DNA of 64,000 bases from Bradyrhizobium sp. 199. GTDB lineage: Bacteria > Pseudomonadota > Alphaproteobacteria > Rhizobiales > Xanthobacteraceae. The translations under genes were made by a program, and so were the position numbers. The notes under the pieces were generated by a model, which saw only the letters and a list, made by a program, of their open reading frames with translations, was not told the DNA's origin and made no database searches. The DNA lies in assembly GCF_023073355.1 (NCBI RefSeq), contig NZ_JADPJI010000005.1, positions 248,001 through 312,000 on the forward strand, written 5' to 3'. Shown one piece after another: positions 16,914-25,047 of this stretch (position 1 is its first letter; every line of letters begins with the position of its first letter).

Positions 16914-17777
16914 ATGCCCGATCATCAATATGTCTTGACCCTGTCCTGTCCGGATCGTCCCGGCATCGTCTCGGCGGTGTCGACGTTCCTCGCGCACAAC
17001 GGACAGAACATCCTCGACGCCCAGCAGTTCGACGACATCGAGACCAAGAAGTTCTTCATGCGGGTGGTGTTCACCGCGGCCGATCTTGCCGTGGAACTGT
17101 CGGCGCTGCAGACCGGCTTTGCCGCGATCGCCGAGCGGTTCGGCATGGATTGGCAGATGCGCGACCGGGCTGCGCATCGCAAGGTGATGCTGCTGGTGTC
17201 GAAGTCAGACCATTGTCTGGTCGACATTCTCTATCGCTGGCGCATCGGCGAATTGCCGATGATCCCGACCGCGATCGTCTCCAATCATCCGCGCGAGGTC
17301 TATGCCGGGCTCGATTTCAGCGGCATCCCGTTCCACCATTTGCCCGTGACCCAGGACAGCAAGCGCGAGCAGGAGGGCCAGATCATGGACCTCGTTGACA
17401 CCACCAAGTCCGATCTCGTCGTGCTCGCCCGCTACATGCAGATCCTGTCGGATGACCTGTCGGCAAAACTGTCGGGGCGCTGCATCAACATCCACCATTC
17501 GTTCCTGCCGGGCTTCAAGGGCGCAAAACCCTATCACCAAGCGCATGAGCGCGGCGTCAAGCTGATTGGCGCCACGGCGCATTACGTCACGCGCGACCTC
17601 GACGAGGGCCCGATCATCGACCAGGACGTCGAGCGCATCAGCCATCGCGACACGCCGGAAGATCTCGTCCGCAAGGGCCGCGACATCGAGCGTCGCGTAC
17701 TCGCCCGCGCGATACGCTACCATCTGGACGAGCGCGTCATCCTGAACGGCCGCAAGACCGTGGTGTTCGTGGATTAA
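16914..17777 (+). CDS. purU: Formyltetrahydrofolate deformylase PurU
   Basis: A 287-residue enzyme, the normal PurU length, that hydrolyses 10-formyl-THF to THF and formate, balancing one-carbon pools. An ACT domain occupies about 1-80 ([21 protein letters not shown]), and the C-terminal formyl-transferase/hydrolase domain shows [20 protein letters not shown] and [20 protein letters not shown], which hold the family's catalytic Asn-His-Asp. ATG 16914 is the start of homology; the upstream in-frame extension is not PurU-like. It precedes a convergent lipoprotein gene. Confidence 0.95.
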   Translation: MPDHQYVLTLSCPDRPGIVSAVSTFLAHNGQNILDAQQFDDIETKKFFMRVVFTAADLAVELSALQTGFAAIAERFGMDWQMRDRAAHRKVMLLVSKSDHCLVDILYRWRIGELPMIPTAIVSNHPREVYAGLDFSGIPFHHLPVTQDSKREQEGQIMDLVDTTKSDLVVLARYMQILSDDLSAKLSGRCINIHHSFLPGFKGAKPYHQAHERGVKLIGATAHYVTRDLDEGPIIDQDVERISHRDTPEDLVRKGRDIERRVLARAIRYHLDERVILNGRKTVVFVD

Positions 17778-17790
17778 TGAGTAGTGAGTA

Positions 17791-17816
17791 GCGAATAGAA
17801 CCGGATCCCTATTCGC
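17791..17816. terminator. Inverted repeat between convergent purU and lipoprotein genes
   Basis: GCGAATAG (17791-17798) and CTATTCGC (17809-17816) form an 8-bp stem with a 10-base loop in the 49-bp gap between convergent stops. There is no U-run, so intrinsic termination is only possible. The AGTAGCGAATAG wording also recalls a Rhizobiales intergenic repeat. Confidence 0.35.
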
Positions 17817-17826
17817 CATTCGCCCC

Positions 17827-18111
17827 TTACCGCACCGCGCCAGCCGACGTAGCCCCCGTCGCGCTCTTCTGCGCCTGCTCTTCCTTCTCGCGATCCGCCG
17901 CCGGCAGCAGCCGCTTGCGTTCGCGTTCCCGCATGTAGGCCTCGTATTGCGGCGTGCCCACGCGCGGCGGGGCATCGGCCGGCAGGCCGCCGGCCCATTG
18001 CGGGACGTAGTCGCCCATGCCGGCGGAGAGTTTTTCGTTGACCGTCCCGCAGCCGGACAGCCCCGCGGCGAGCGCGACGAGGAGGAGGGCGGAACGAAAA
18101 GTCTTGGACAT
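17827..18111 (-). CDS. Small predicted lipoprotein
   Basis: A 94-residue protein with a type II signal peptide: MSKTFRSALLLVALAAGLSGCGTV, lipobox LSGC, lipidated Cys at residue 21. The mature part is short and polar, with the segment GTPQYEAYMRERERKRLLPAADREKEEQ predicted helical, then a low-complexity tail. Asp is absent at +2 (Gly), so outer-membrane sorting is expected if Lol rules apply. Upstream in-frame starts (18183) would bury the signal peptide and are rejected. No function can be assigned. Confidence 0.7.
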   Translation of the reverse strand: MSKTFRSALLLVALAAGLSGCGTVNEKLSAGMGDYVPQWAGGLPADAPPRVGTPQYEAYMRERERKRLLPAADREKEEQAQKSATGATSAGAVR

Positions 18112-18207
18112 TGTCGGGGCGCGCACGCGTTCGGTCATTGGACGCCAGCTCGGGCCAGCGGAAAGAAGAGTAGCCTTCAACAAGGTAAAATAGACTTATT
18201 CGAGGTA

Positions 18208-18221
18208 GGTAATTTATTACC
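18208..18221. promoter_or_regulatory. 14-bp palindrome GGTAAT-TT-ATTACC
   Basis: A perfect dyad in the 522-bp gap between the divergent lipoprotein gene (start 18111) and the second liv operon (start 18634). AT-rich inside GC-rich DNA and about 97 bp from the lipoprotein start, it could be an operator. No regulator family is implied with confidence. The remainder of the gap, apart from the promoter/operator at 18360, shows nothing recognisable. Confidence 0.35.
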
Positions 18222-18359
18222 GAGTTGGGCCGGCGGGACGTCAGATGTCCGAATTCTGCAAAGGAAAGACGAAATCCTCCATGCACGCGGCCCCTGCCAC
18301 TTCTGGACTACGATGTGAAGCTCGCGACAACATGACTTGGTCGGCGACGGGGGTTTTCG

Positions 18360-18394
18360 TTGACAAGTCCATTTTCTTTGTACATTCGTACAAA
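18360..18394 (+). promoter_or_regulatory. Predicted promoter with overlapping operator upstream of liv operon 2
   Basis: A consensus -35 hexamer TTGACA lies at 18360-18365. The perfect 18-bp palindrome TTTGTAC-ATTC-GTACAAA (18377-18394) covers the expected -10 position (TACATT at 18381-18386, spacer 15; no better -10 is visible). Such overlap is the classic geometry for repression. The translation start is at 18634, so the 5' leader would be about 240 nt. The dyad resembles sites for dimeric HTH regulators (GntR/TetR/MarR type) but the family cannot be named. Confidence 0.5.
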
Positions 18395-18633
18395 TGATCG
18401 CGTCGTAATCGTTGTCGAGTTACTCCGGCGTAACCCGCGGCACCGCTTCCCGTCGGTGGGACATGGAACGCCGGGCTTAAGCCGAAGGGTCGCCAAACGT
18501 CCGATTGACAAGGAGGGCGCGAAAGACGCCCATGTGGCGCGCGATTATCACCGCGCACGGGCTTAGTTTTCAGGCAAGGACCGGGCACTCGGTCCAGGGC
18601 ACAAGAGTCAGGAATGAAGGGGAGGGACATCTG

Positions 18634-19824
18634 ATGTTCGAAGGCAAACAATTGTCTCACAAGGCTGCTTGGGCCGCCGCCGTTGCGGCTATCGTGAGCC
18701 TTGCGGCGATCGTGCCTGCCAAGGCCGAGGACAGCGTCAAGGTCGGCCTGATCCTGCCGATGACCGGCGGCCAGGCCTCGACCGGCAAGCAGATCGAAAA
18801 CGCGATCAAGCTGTACATGCAGCAGAAGGGCGACACCGTCGCCGGCAAGAAGATCGAGATCATCCTCAAGGACGACGCCGCGATCCCGGACAAGACCAAG
18901 ACCGCGGCGCAGGAGCTGATCGTCAACGACAAGGTCCATTTCATCGCCGGCTTTGGCGTGACGCCGGCCGCGCTCGCGGCCGCGCCGCTGGCGACGCAGG
19001 CCAAGATCCCGGAAGTCGTAATGGCGGCCGGTACCTCCATCATCACCGAACGCTCGCCCTATATCGTGCGCACCAGCTTCACGCTGGCGCAGTCCTCCAC
19101 CATCATCGCCGACTGGGCGGTGAAAAACGGCATCAAAAAGGTGGCGACGCTGACCTCGGACTATGCGCCGGGCAACGACGCGCTGAACTTCTTCAAGCAG
19201 AACTTCACCGCCGGCGGCGGCGAAGTGGTCGAAGAGGTCAAGACGCCTCTCGCCAATCCCGATTTCGCACCGTTCCTGCAACGCATGAAGGACGCCAAGC
19301 CCGATGCGATCTTCGTGTTTGTGCCGGCCGGCCAGGGCGGCAACTTCATGAAGCAATATGCCGAACGCGGCCTCGACAAGGCCGGCATCAAGGTGATCGG
19401 ACCCGGCGACGTCACCGACGACGACCTCCTCAACAACATGGGCGATGCCGTGCTCGGCACCGTCACCGCGCATCTCTACTCCGCGGCGCACCCCTCGCAG
19501 ATGAACAAGGATTTCGTCGCGGCCTACAAGAAGGCGTTCGGCAATCGTCCGGGCTTCATGGCCGTGAGCGGGTATGACGGCATCCACCTGATCTACGAGG
19601 CTCTGAAGAAGACCAACGGCGACACCGACGGCACCAAGCTGGTGGAGGCCATGAAGGGCCAGAAGTGGGAGAGTCCGCGCGGCCCGATCTCGATCGACCC
19701 CGAGACCCGCGACATCGTGCAGAACATCTATATCCGCAAGGTCGAGAAGGTCGACGGCGAGCTCTACAACGTCGAGTTCGCGACGTTCGAAGCCGTCAAG
19801 GATCTCGGCAAGACCAAGAAGTGA
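18634..19824 (+). CDS. Branched-chain amino acid-type substrate-binding protein (LivK family)
   Basis: The 396-residue periplasmic binding protein of the second HAAT importer. The signal peptide runs from KQLSHKAAWAAAVAAIVSLAAIVPAKA with cleavage before EDSVK; the mature opening VKVGLILPMTGGQASTGKQIENAIKLYM is typical of LivJ/LivK. Ligand-pocket type text (FIAGFGVTPAALAAAPLA, SGYDGIHLIYEAL) is present. ATG 18634 has GGGGAGGGA at 18619-18627, a strong Shine-Dalgarno, and is preferred over upstream starts. It heads the operon and is separated from livH by a 175-bp gap containing a hairpin repeat. Confidence 0.92.
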   Translation: MFEGKQLSHKAAWAAAVAAIVSLAAIVPAKAEDSVKVGLILPMTGGQASTGKQIENAIKLYMQQKGDTVAGKKIEIILKDDAAIPDKTKTAAQELIVNDKVHFIAGFGVTPAALAAAPLATQAKIPEVVMAAGTSIITERSPYIVRTSFTLAQSSTIIADWAVKNGIKKVATLTSDYAPGNDALNFFKQNFTAGGGEVVEEVKTPLANPDFAPFLQRMKDAKPDAIFVFVPAGQGGNFMKQYAERGLDKAGIKVIGPGDVTDDDLLNNMGDAVLGTVTAHLYSAAHPSQMNKDFVAAYKKAFGNRPGFMAVSGYDGIHLIYEALKKTNGDTDGTKLVEAMKGQKWESPRGPISIDPETRDIVQNIYIRKVEKVDGELYNVEFATFEAVKDLGKTKK

Positions 19825-19835
19825 CGTGCTTGCTT

Positions 19836-19953
19836 CACCTCTCCCGCTTGCGGGAGAGGTCGACGCGAAGCGTCGGGTAAGGGCTCTTCCACTAGGGGCT
19901 GTCCCTTTGCTGAGACAATCTCTCCCCGACCCTCTCCCGCAAGCGGGAGAGGG
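19836..19953. repeat. Palindromic intergenic repeat (CCTCTCCCGC family), copy B
   Basis: Opens with ACCTCTCCCGCTTGCGGGAGAGGT (7-9 bp arms) and closes with CCCTCTCCCGCAAGCGGGAGAGGG, the same arrangement as at 7197, 27671 and 53761. It lies between the binding-protein gene and livH within the second liv operon, where the two hairpins would form in the mRNA. Confidence 0.8.
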
Positions 19954-19999
19954 AGCGCAGCACGACCCTAGCCACACTTGAGATGATCTTCGACACTCG

Positions 20000-20869
20000 A
20001 TGACCTCAATCCTCACCAACCTGTTCGATGGCGTTGCCTACGGCATGCTGCTGTTCGTGCTCGCCTGCGGGCTCGCGGTTACGCTCGGATTGATGAACTT
20101 CGTCAATCTCGCCCACGGCGCCTTCGCCATGGCCGGCGGCTATGTCTGCATGGTGCTGGTCAACCGGATGGGCTGGCCGTTCTTCGCGGCACTGCCGCTG
20201 GCTTTCATCTCCTCCGCGGCGATCGGCATCGTGCTCGAACGCACGCTCTACCGCCATCTCTATGCGCGCAGCCATCTGGACCAGGTGCTGTTCACCATCG
20301 GCCTGACCTTCATGTCGGTCGCCGCCGTCGACTACATCCAGGGCTCCTCGCGCGTCTTCATCAATTTGCCGGCGGCGCTCCAAGGCCAGTTCGACGTATT
20401 CGGCGTCGGCATCGGCCGTTATCGCCTGATGATCATCGTCATCTGCGGTCTGCTCACCATCGCTCTTCAGATGGTGCTGGCCAAGACGCGCTTCGGCAGC
20501 CGCTTGCGCGCCGCGGTCGACGATCCCCGTGCCGCGAGCGGTCTCGGCATCAACGTGCCGCAGGTATTCGCCTTCACCTTTGCCTTTGGTTGCGGGCTCG
20601 CAGGCCTCGGCGGCGCGCTGAGTGCCGAGATCCTGGGTCTCGATCCGTACTTTCCGCTGAAGTTCATGATCTACTTCCTGATCGTGGTGACCGTCGGCGG
20701 CTCCTCCTCGATAACAGGGCCGTTCCTGGCCTCGCTCCTGCTCGGCATCGGCGATGTCGCCGGCAAATATTACGTGCCGAAGATGGGCCCCTTCGTGATC
20801 TACACCATGATGATCCTGATCCTGATCTGGCGTCCGAACGGCCTGTTCGGCCGCACAGCCGCCCGTTGA
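20000..20869 (+). CDS. livH: ABC transporter permease LivH (operon 2)
   Basis: A 289-residue membrane permease. The N-terminal LFDGVAYGMLLFVLACGLAVTLGLMNFVNLAHGAF corresponds to the conserved LivH opening, and the C-terminal FLIVVTVGGSSSITGPFLASLLLGIGDVAGKYY to the conserved last third. It is followed after 8 bp by livM. Together with the binding protein it forms a canonical K-H-M-G-F order with no embedded enzyme, unlike the first transporter in the window. Confidence 0.92.
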   Translation: MTSILTNLFDGVAYGMLLFVLACGLAVTLGLMNFVNLAHGAFAMAGGYVCMVLVNRMGWPFFAALPLAFISSAAIGIVLERTLYRHLYARSHLDQVLFTIGLTFMSVAAVDYIQGSSRVFINLPAALQGQFDVFGVGIGRYRLMIIVICGLLTIALQMVLAKTRFGSRLRAAVDDPRAASGLGINVPQVFAFTFAFGCGLAGLGGALSAEILGLDPYFPLKFMIYFLIVVTVGGSSSITGPFLASLLLGIGDVAGKYYVPKMGPFVIYTMMILILIWRPNGLFGRTAAR

Positions 20870-20877
20870 GTTCGCCG

Positions 20878-21906
20878 ATGAGCGCTGCTTCCGATGTCGG
20901 TTTTCACGCCCAGCGCCAAGCGCGCTGGCACTACGGCGAAATCGCCTTCTGGCTGGTCGTGCTGGCCTGCGGCTTCGCATTTCCGACGCGCTATCTGATC
21001 ATGACCGACATCCTGCGGCTGGCGCTGTTTACGATGTCGCTCGATCTCATCCTCGGCTATGCCGGCATCGTCTCGCTCGGCCATGCCGCTTTCTTCGGCG
21101 TCGGCGCCTATGCTGCGGGGCTACTTGCGCTTCACGGTATCGTCAAAGAACCCGTGCTGGCGCTGATCGTCGCCGGCCTTGCCGCGATGGTGCTCGGCTT
21201 CGCCACCAGCTTCCTGGTGATCCGCGGCGTCGACCTCACGCGCCTGATGGTTACGCTCGGCATCGCCCTGCTGCTGGAGGCGCTCGCCGAGCGCTTCTCC
21301 AACATCACCGGTGGCACCGACGGCCTGCAGGGTATCGAGATGCAACCGATCCTCGGCCAGATCCCGTTCGACATGTTCGGCAAGGCGGGCTTTTTCTACT
21401 CGCTGGCCGTGCTGTTCCTGCTCTTCCTGTTCGCCCGCCGCGTCGTGCATTCGCCCTTCGGCCTGTCGCTGCGTGCGATCAAGAACAATCCGCTGCGCGC
21501 CGCCGCTATCGGCATCCCCGTCACCCGACGCCTGATCGCGATCTACACGCTTGCGGCGTTCTATGCCGGCATCGCCGGTGCGCTGTTCACCCAGACCACG
21601 GCGATCGCCTCGCTCGACGTCTTTGCCTTCGAGCGTTCGGCCGATCTGATGCTGGTGCTGGTCATCGGCGGCACCGGCTATCTCTATGGCGGGCTGATCG
21701 GCGCTGTGGTGTTCCGCATGCTCCAGGAATTGTTCTCCACCATAACGCCGCAATACTGGCAGTTCTGGATCGGCCTCGTGCTGGTCGTGATGGTGCTGGT
21801 CGGCCGCCAGCGTCTGCACCGCTGGGTGCTGTACGTGCCCAACCTGATCATCAAGCAGGTCGCCGGGCGCAAGGCCGTCGTCGCAGTGCCGGAGAGCGAG
21901 GCATGA
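20878..21906 (+). CDS. livM: ABC transporter permease LivM (operon 2)
   Basis: A 342-residue membrane permease starting at ATG 20878 (MSAASDVGFHAQRQARWHYG), 8 bp after the livH stop. It contains the LivM hallmark LDLILGYAGIVSLGHAAFFGVGAYAAG and the later RAIKNNPLRAAAIGIPVTRRL cytoplasmic loop that contacts the ATPase, then a repeat of hydrophobic helices to AVVFRMLQELFSTITPQYW. Its stop overlaps the livG start (ATGA at 21903), indicating translational coupling. Confidence 0.92.
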   Translation: MSAASDVGFHAQRQARWHYGEIAFWLVVLACGFAFPTRYLIMTDILRLALFTMSLDLILGYAGIVSLGHAAFFGVGAYAAGLLALHGIVKEPVLALIVAGLAAMVLGFATSFLVIRGVDLTRLMVTLGIALLLEALAERFSNITGGTDGLQGIEMQPILGQIPFDMFGKAGFFYSLAVLFLLFLFARRVVHSPFGLSLRAIKNNPLRAAAIGIPVTRRLIAIYTLAAFYAGIAGALFTQTTAIASLDVFAFERSADLMLVLVIGGTGYLYGGLIGAVVFRMLQELFSTITPQYWQFWIGLVLVVMVLVGRQRLHRWVLYVPNLIIKQVAGRKAVVAVPESEA

Positions 21907-22658
21907 CCATCGCGCTCGAAACCCAAAATCTCGAAAAGCAGTTCGGCGGCCTGCGCGTCACCCGCGACCTGTCCTTGAAGATCGAGCAGGGAGCCCGCCA
22001 TGCGCTGATCGGCCCGAACGGCGCCGGCAAGACCACGGTCATCAACCAGCTCACCGGCGTGCTCAAGCCGAACTCGGGCCGCATCCTGCTCGAAGGCCAG
22101 GACATCACCGATCTGCCCGTGCACAAGCGCGTGCTGCGCGGCCTGTCGCGCACCTTCCAGATCAACCAGCTCTATTCCGATCTCACGCCGCTCGAGACCA
22201 TCGGTCTTGCCGTTTCCGAACGCCTCGGCCATGGCGGCGATTGGTGGCGGCGGATGGGCACCCGCAGCGACGTCAACGGCGAGATCTCAGATCTGCTCTC
22301 GCGCTTCCATCTGCTCGACGTCATGAATGACCAGACCGTGACGCTGCCCTACGGCAAGCAGCGCCTGCTCGAGATCGCGGTTGCGATCGCGGCCAAGCCG
22401 CGCGTGCTGCTGCTTGACGAGCCCGCTGCCGGTGTGCCCGAGAGTGAGCGCCACGATATTCTCGCCGTCGTAGGCAGCCTGCCGCGCGACGTCACGGTGC
22501 TCTTGATCGAGCACGACATGGATCTCGTGTTCTCCTTCGCCGACCGCATCTCGGTGCTGGTCTCGGGCGGGCTACTCACCGAGGGCCCGCCCGAGCAGGT
22601 CGCGCGCGATCCGCAGGTCAAGGCGGTCTATCTCGGCGAGGAGGCGGTCAATGTCTGA
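21903..22658 (+). CDS. livG: ABC transporter ATPase LivG (operon 2)
   Basis: A 251-residue ATPase subunit. Walker A GPNGAGKTT is at 37-45; the signature is the variant LPYGKQRLLEIAVAIA rather than LSYGQQR; Walker B is VLLLDEPAAGVPESE and the switch region VLLIEHDMDLVFSFADRI. It is coupled on both sides: ATGA overlap with livM and an 8-bp overlap with livF. The variant signature (Pro for Ser, Lys for Gln) is common enough in HAAT systems not to suggest inactivity. Confidence 0.93.
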   Translation: MTIALETQNLEKQFGGLRVTRDLSLKIEQGARHALIGPNGAGKTTVINQLTGVLKPNSGRILLEGQDITDLPVHKRVLRGLSRTFQINQLYSDLTPLETIGLAVSERLGHGGDWWRRMGTRSDVNGEISDLLSRFHLLDVMNDQTVTLPYGKQRLLEIAVAIAAKPRVLLLDEPAAGVPESERHDILAVVGSLPRDVTVLLIEHDMDLVFSFADRISVLVSGGLLTEGPPEQVARDPQVKAVYLGEEAVNV

Positions 22659-23364
22659 CCTGCTTGCGATCGAGGCTTTGCGCGCGGGCTATGGCGAGGC
22701 CGTGGTGCTGCCGAAGATGAGCTTGCGCCTCGCCGAGGGGCAGGTGCTGGCGCTCCTCGGCCGCAACGGCACCGGCAAGACCACGCTGATCAATTCCATC
22801 GTCGGCGTCACCCGCCGCTTTTCCGGGACCGTCGCGCTCGGCGGCACCGATGTCACCTCGCTCCGGCCCGATCAGCGGGCGCGCGCCGGCATCGGCTGGG
22901 TGCCGCAGGAGCGCAACATCTTCCGCTCGCTCACGGTCGAGGAGAACATGACCGCGGTGGCCCAGCCCGGTCCCTGGACAGTCGAGAAAGTCTACGAGAT
23001 GTTCCCGCGGTTGAAGGAGCGGCGAAGCAATTTCGGCAACCAGCTCTCCGGCGGCGAGCAGCAGATGCTGGCGATCGGCCGTGCGCTTACCCTCAACCCG
23101 AAAGTGCTGCTGCTGGACGAGCCGACCGAGGGGCTCGCGCCCATCATCGTGGAGGAGCTGCTCAAGGCGATCGGCACCATCACCCGGGCGGGCGGTATCT
23201 GCTCGATCATCGTCGAGCAGAATGCCCAAAAGATTCTGGGGCTGGCCGACCGCGTTGTGATATTGGAGCGCGGAACGATCGTCCACGACACTCCGAGCGC
23301 CGCGCTGAAGGCCGACCCCTCGGTCCTGGAACGGCACCTCGGCGTCGCAGGGGCGGCCCACTAA
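22651..23364 (+). CDS. livF: ABC transporter ATPase LivF (operon 2)
   Basis: A 237-residue ATPase, standard LivF size. Walker A GRNGTGKTT is at 37-45, LSGGEQQ at 132-138, Walker B VLLLDEPTEGLAP near 152-164, followed by the LivF-type IIVEQNAQKIL. It closes the operon; a dispersed repeat follows at 23371 and then the MetE-like gene, which may be expressed from the same transcript. Confidence 0.93.
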   Translation: MSDLLAIEALRAGYGEAVVLPKMSLRLAEGQVLALLGRNGTGKTTLINSIVGVTRRFSGTVALGGTDVTSLRPDQRARAGIGWVPQERNIFRSLTVEENMTAVAQPGPWTVEKVYEMFPRLKERRSNFGNQLSGGEQQMLAIGRALTLNPKVLLLDEPTEGLAPIIVEELLKAIGTITRAGGICSIIVEQNAQKILGLADRVVILERGTIVHDTPSAALKADPSVLERHLGVAGAAH

Positions 23365-23370
23365 TTTGCC

Positions 23371-23416
23371 GACGCGTTTTCTTCGCGAACCGGTGCCCAC
23401 TTCGCTTGAAAGCGCT
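23371..23416. repeat. Short dispersed palindromic repeat, copy 2 (CGTTTTCTTC...GAAAGCG type)
   Basis: GACGCGTTTTCTTCGCGAACC through CACTTCGCTTGAAAGCGCTATA, closely matching 2848-2895. Both copies lie directly downstream of a livF gene. Non-coding. Confidence 0.6.
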
Positions 23417-23441
23417 ATACAAAATATCCAGGGAGTAAGAA

Positions 23442-24560
23442 ATGCAGCGAACCAAAGCCCCCTTCCGCGCCGACGAGGTCGGCAGCCTCCTGCGTCCCGC
23501 CAAGATCAAGGAAGCCCGCGGCCGTCTCGAGAAGGGCGAGATCTCGGCCGACGATCTGCGCAAGATCGAGGACCTGGAGATCGAGAAGGTCGTGCACAAG
23601 CAGGCCTCGGTCGGCCTGAAGCTTGCGACCGACGGCGAATTCCGCCGCTCCTGGTGGCATTTCGACTTCCTCGCCAAGCTCACCGGCTGCGAGCTGTTTC
23701 ATCCGGACGCCGGCATCCAGTTCGCAGGCGTGCAGACCCGGCACGACGCGGTGCGGGTGATCGACCAGCTCGACTTTCCCGACGACCACCCGATGCTCGA
23801 CCACTTCCGTTTCCTGAAGAAGGTCGCCGACCAGGCCCACGTCACCGCCAAGATGACGATTCCCTCGCCCGCGGTGCTGCACTTTCGCGGCGGCCGCAAG
23901 TCGATCTCCAAGGACGTCTATCCCGATCTCGACGCGTTCTACGAGGATCTCGGCAAGACCTATCGCAAGGCGGTGAAGGCATTCTACGACGCTGGCTGCC
24001 GCTATCTCCAGTTCGACGACACCGTGTGGGCCTATCTCTGTTCGCAGGAAGAATTGCAAAAGGCGCGCGAGCGCGGCGACAATCCGGACGGCCTGCAGCA
24101 GATCTATGCGCGCATCATCAATTACGCGCTGGCCGAGAAGCCCGCCGACATGGTGGTGACGACGCATGTCTGCCGCGGCAATTTCCGCTCGACCTGGATT
24201 TCTTCGGGCGGCTATGAGCCCGTCGCCGAGACCATGCTCGCCGGCACCAATTACGACGGCTACTTCCTCGAATATGACAGCGACCGTGCCGGCGGCTTCG
24301 AGCCGCTGCGCTTCTTGCCCAAGGGCAACAAGATCGTCGTGGTCGGCGTCATCACCTCGAAGTTCGGCGAGCTCGAGAAGAAGGACGACATCAAGCGCCG
24401 TCTCGAAGAAGCCGCCAAGTTCGTGCCGCTGGAGCAACTGGCACTCTCCCCGCAATGCGGCTTTGCTTCGACGGAAGAGGGCAACATCCTTTCCGAAGAG
24501 GAGCAGTGGGCCAAGCTGAGCCTAGCGGTCGAGATCGCGAAGGAAGTGTGGGGCCAGTAG
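23442..24560 (+). CDS. Cobalamin-independent methionine synthase-like protein (MetE C-terminal family)
   Basis: The 372-residue protein matches only the catalytic C-terminal half of MetE (UROD/MetE-like barrel), as in the stand-alone YxjG/YxjH or 'methionine synthase II' proteins; full MetE is about 750 residues. Opening FRADEVGSLLRPAKIKEAR and GLKLATDGEFRRSWWHFDF are typical, as is YLQFDDTVWAYL. Zn-site candidates are VTTHVCRGNF (His and Cys) and LSPQCGFAST (Cys), with a Glu in between. Expected activity is transfer of a methyl group to homocysteine or a related thiol; the donor is unknown. With metK and ahcY 2-4 kb downstream it fits a methionine-regeneration role. Confidence 0.82.
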   Translation: MQRTKAPFRADEVGSLLRPAKIKEARGRLEKGEISADDLRKIEDLEIEKVVHKQASVGLKLATDGEFRRSWWHFDFLAKLTGCELFHPDAGIQFAGVQTRHDAVRVIDQLDFPDDHPMLDHFRFLKKVADQAHVTAKMTIPSPAVLHFRGGRKSISKDVYPDLDAFYEDLGKTYRKAVKAFYDAGCRYLQFDDTVWAYLCSQEELQKARERGDNPDGLQQIYARIINYALAEKPADMVVTTHVCRGNFRSTWISSGGYEPVAETMLAGTNYDGYFLEYDSDRAGGFEPLRFLPKGNKIVVVGVITSKFGELEKKDDIKRRLEEAAKFVPLEQLALSPQCGFASTEEGNILSEEEQWAKLSLAVEIAKEVWGQ

Positions 24561-25047
24561 TCTCGGCTAGCTCGGTGTCATTCCGCCAAAGCGGGCAATC
24601 CAACGGCGCGGCTTCTCCGTAGCTCTCGCTGCCTCTGGAATACTGGATCGCCCGGTCAAGGCCGGGCGATGAAAGTGAGTGTGGGGCCGATAGCGCGGCG
24701 CTCCTGACCCGCGGGCGCGCAATCCCGCCCTCAGCTCGCCGTGAGAAATACCTCGCCCGGCCGCGTCGGGTTCGACCACGCACCTGCTTTTTCTTCGTGG
24801 CCGACACCACCTCAGCCCGCACCCACGCGTCGTCATCTGCTGAACTCTAGACTCGGCGCGCGCATGGCGCGAGGAGCGGCGAGTTTGCGCCCCGTCGTCA
24901 AGCGCAGCTTGGTCGAGCTGGCCGGCGCGATCGCCTGGGCAAAAGCGGATGAGGACCGCGGTGCGCGGCCAGATCCGCTATTCCCTGAGTGGGCAGAATT
25001 TGCTAGGACGCAGGTCCCAACCTCCCTGCCCACTGTTTTCCCACTCC
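24561..25047. repeat. 487-bp gap with a CGCCCGG palindromic repeat
   Basis: The gap between the MetE-like gene and the HTH-methyltransferase gene has no credible ORF. A perfect hairpin ATCGCCCGG-TCAAGG-CCGGGCGAT lies at 24648-24671, within a longer stretch (about 24590-24690, ...CTGGAATACTGGATCGCCCGG...) that I recall as a dispersed Rhizobiales intergenic repeat. The right part (24840-25047) presumably contains the promoter for the next gene, but I see no confident hexamers or Shine-Dalgarno. Confidence 0.5.
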
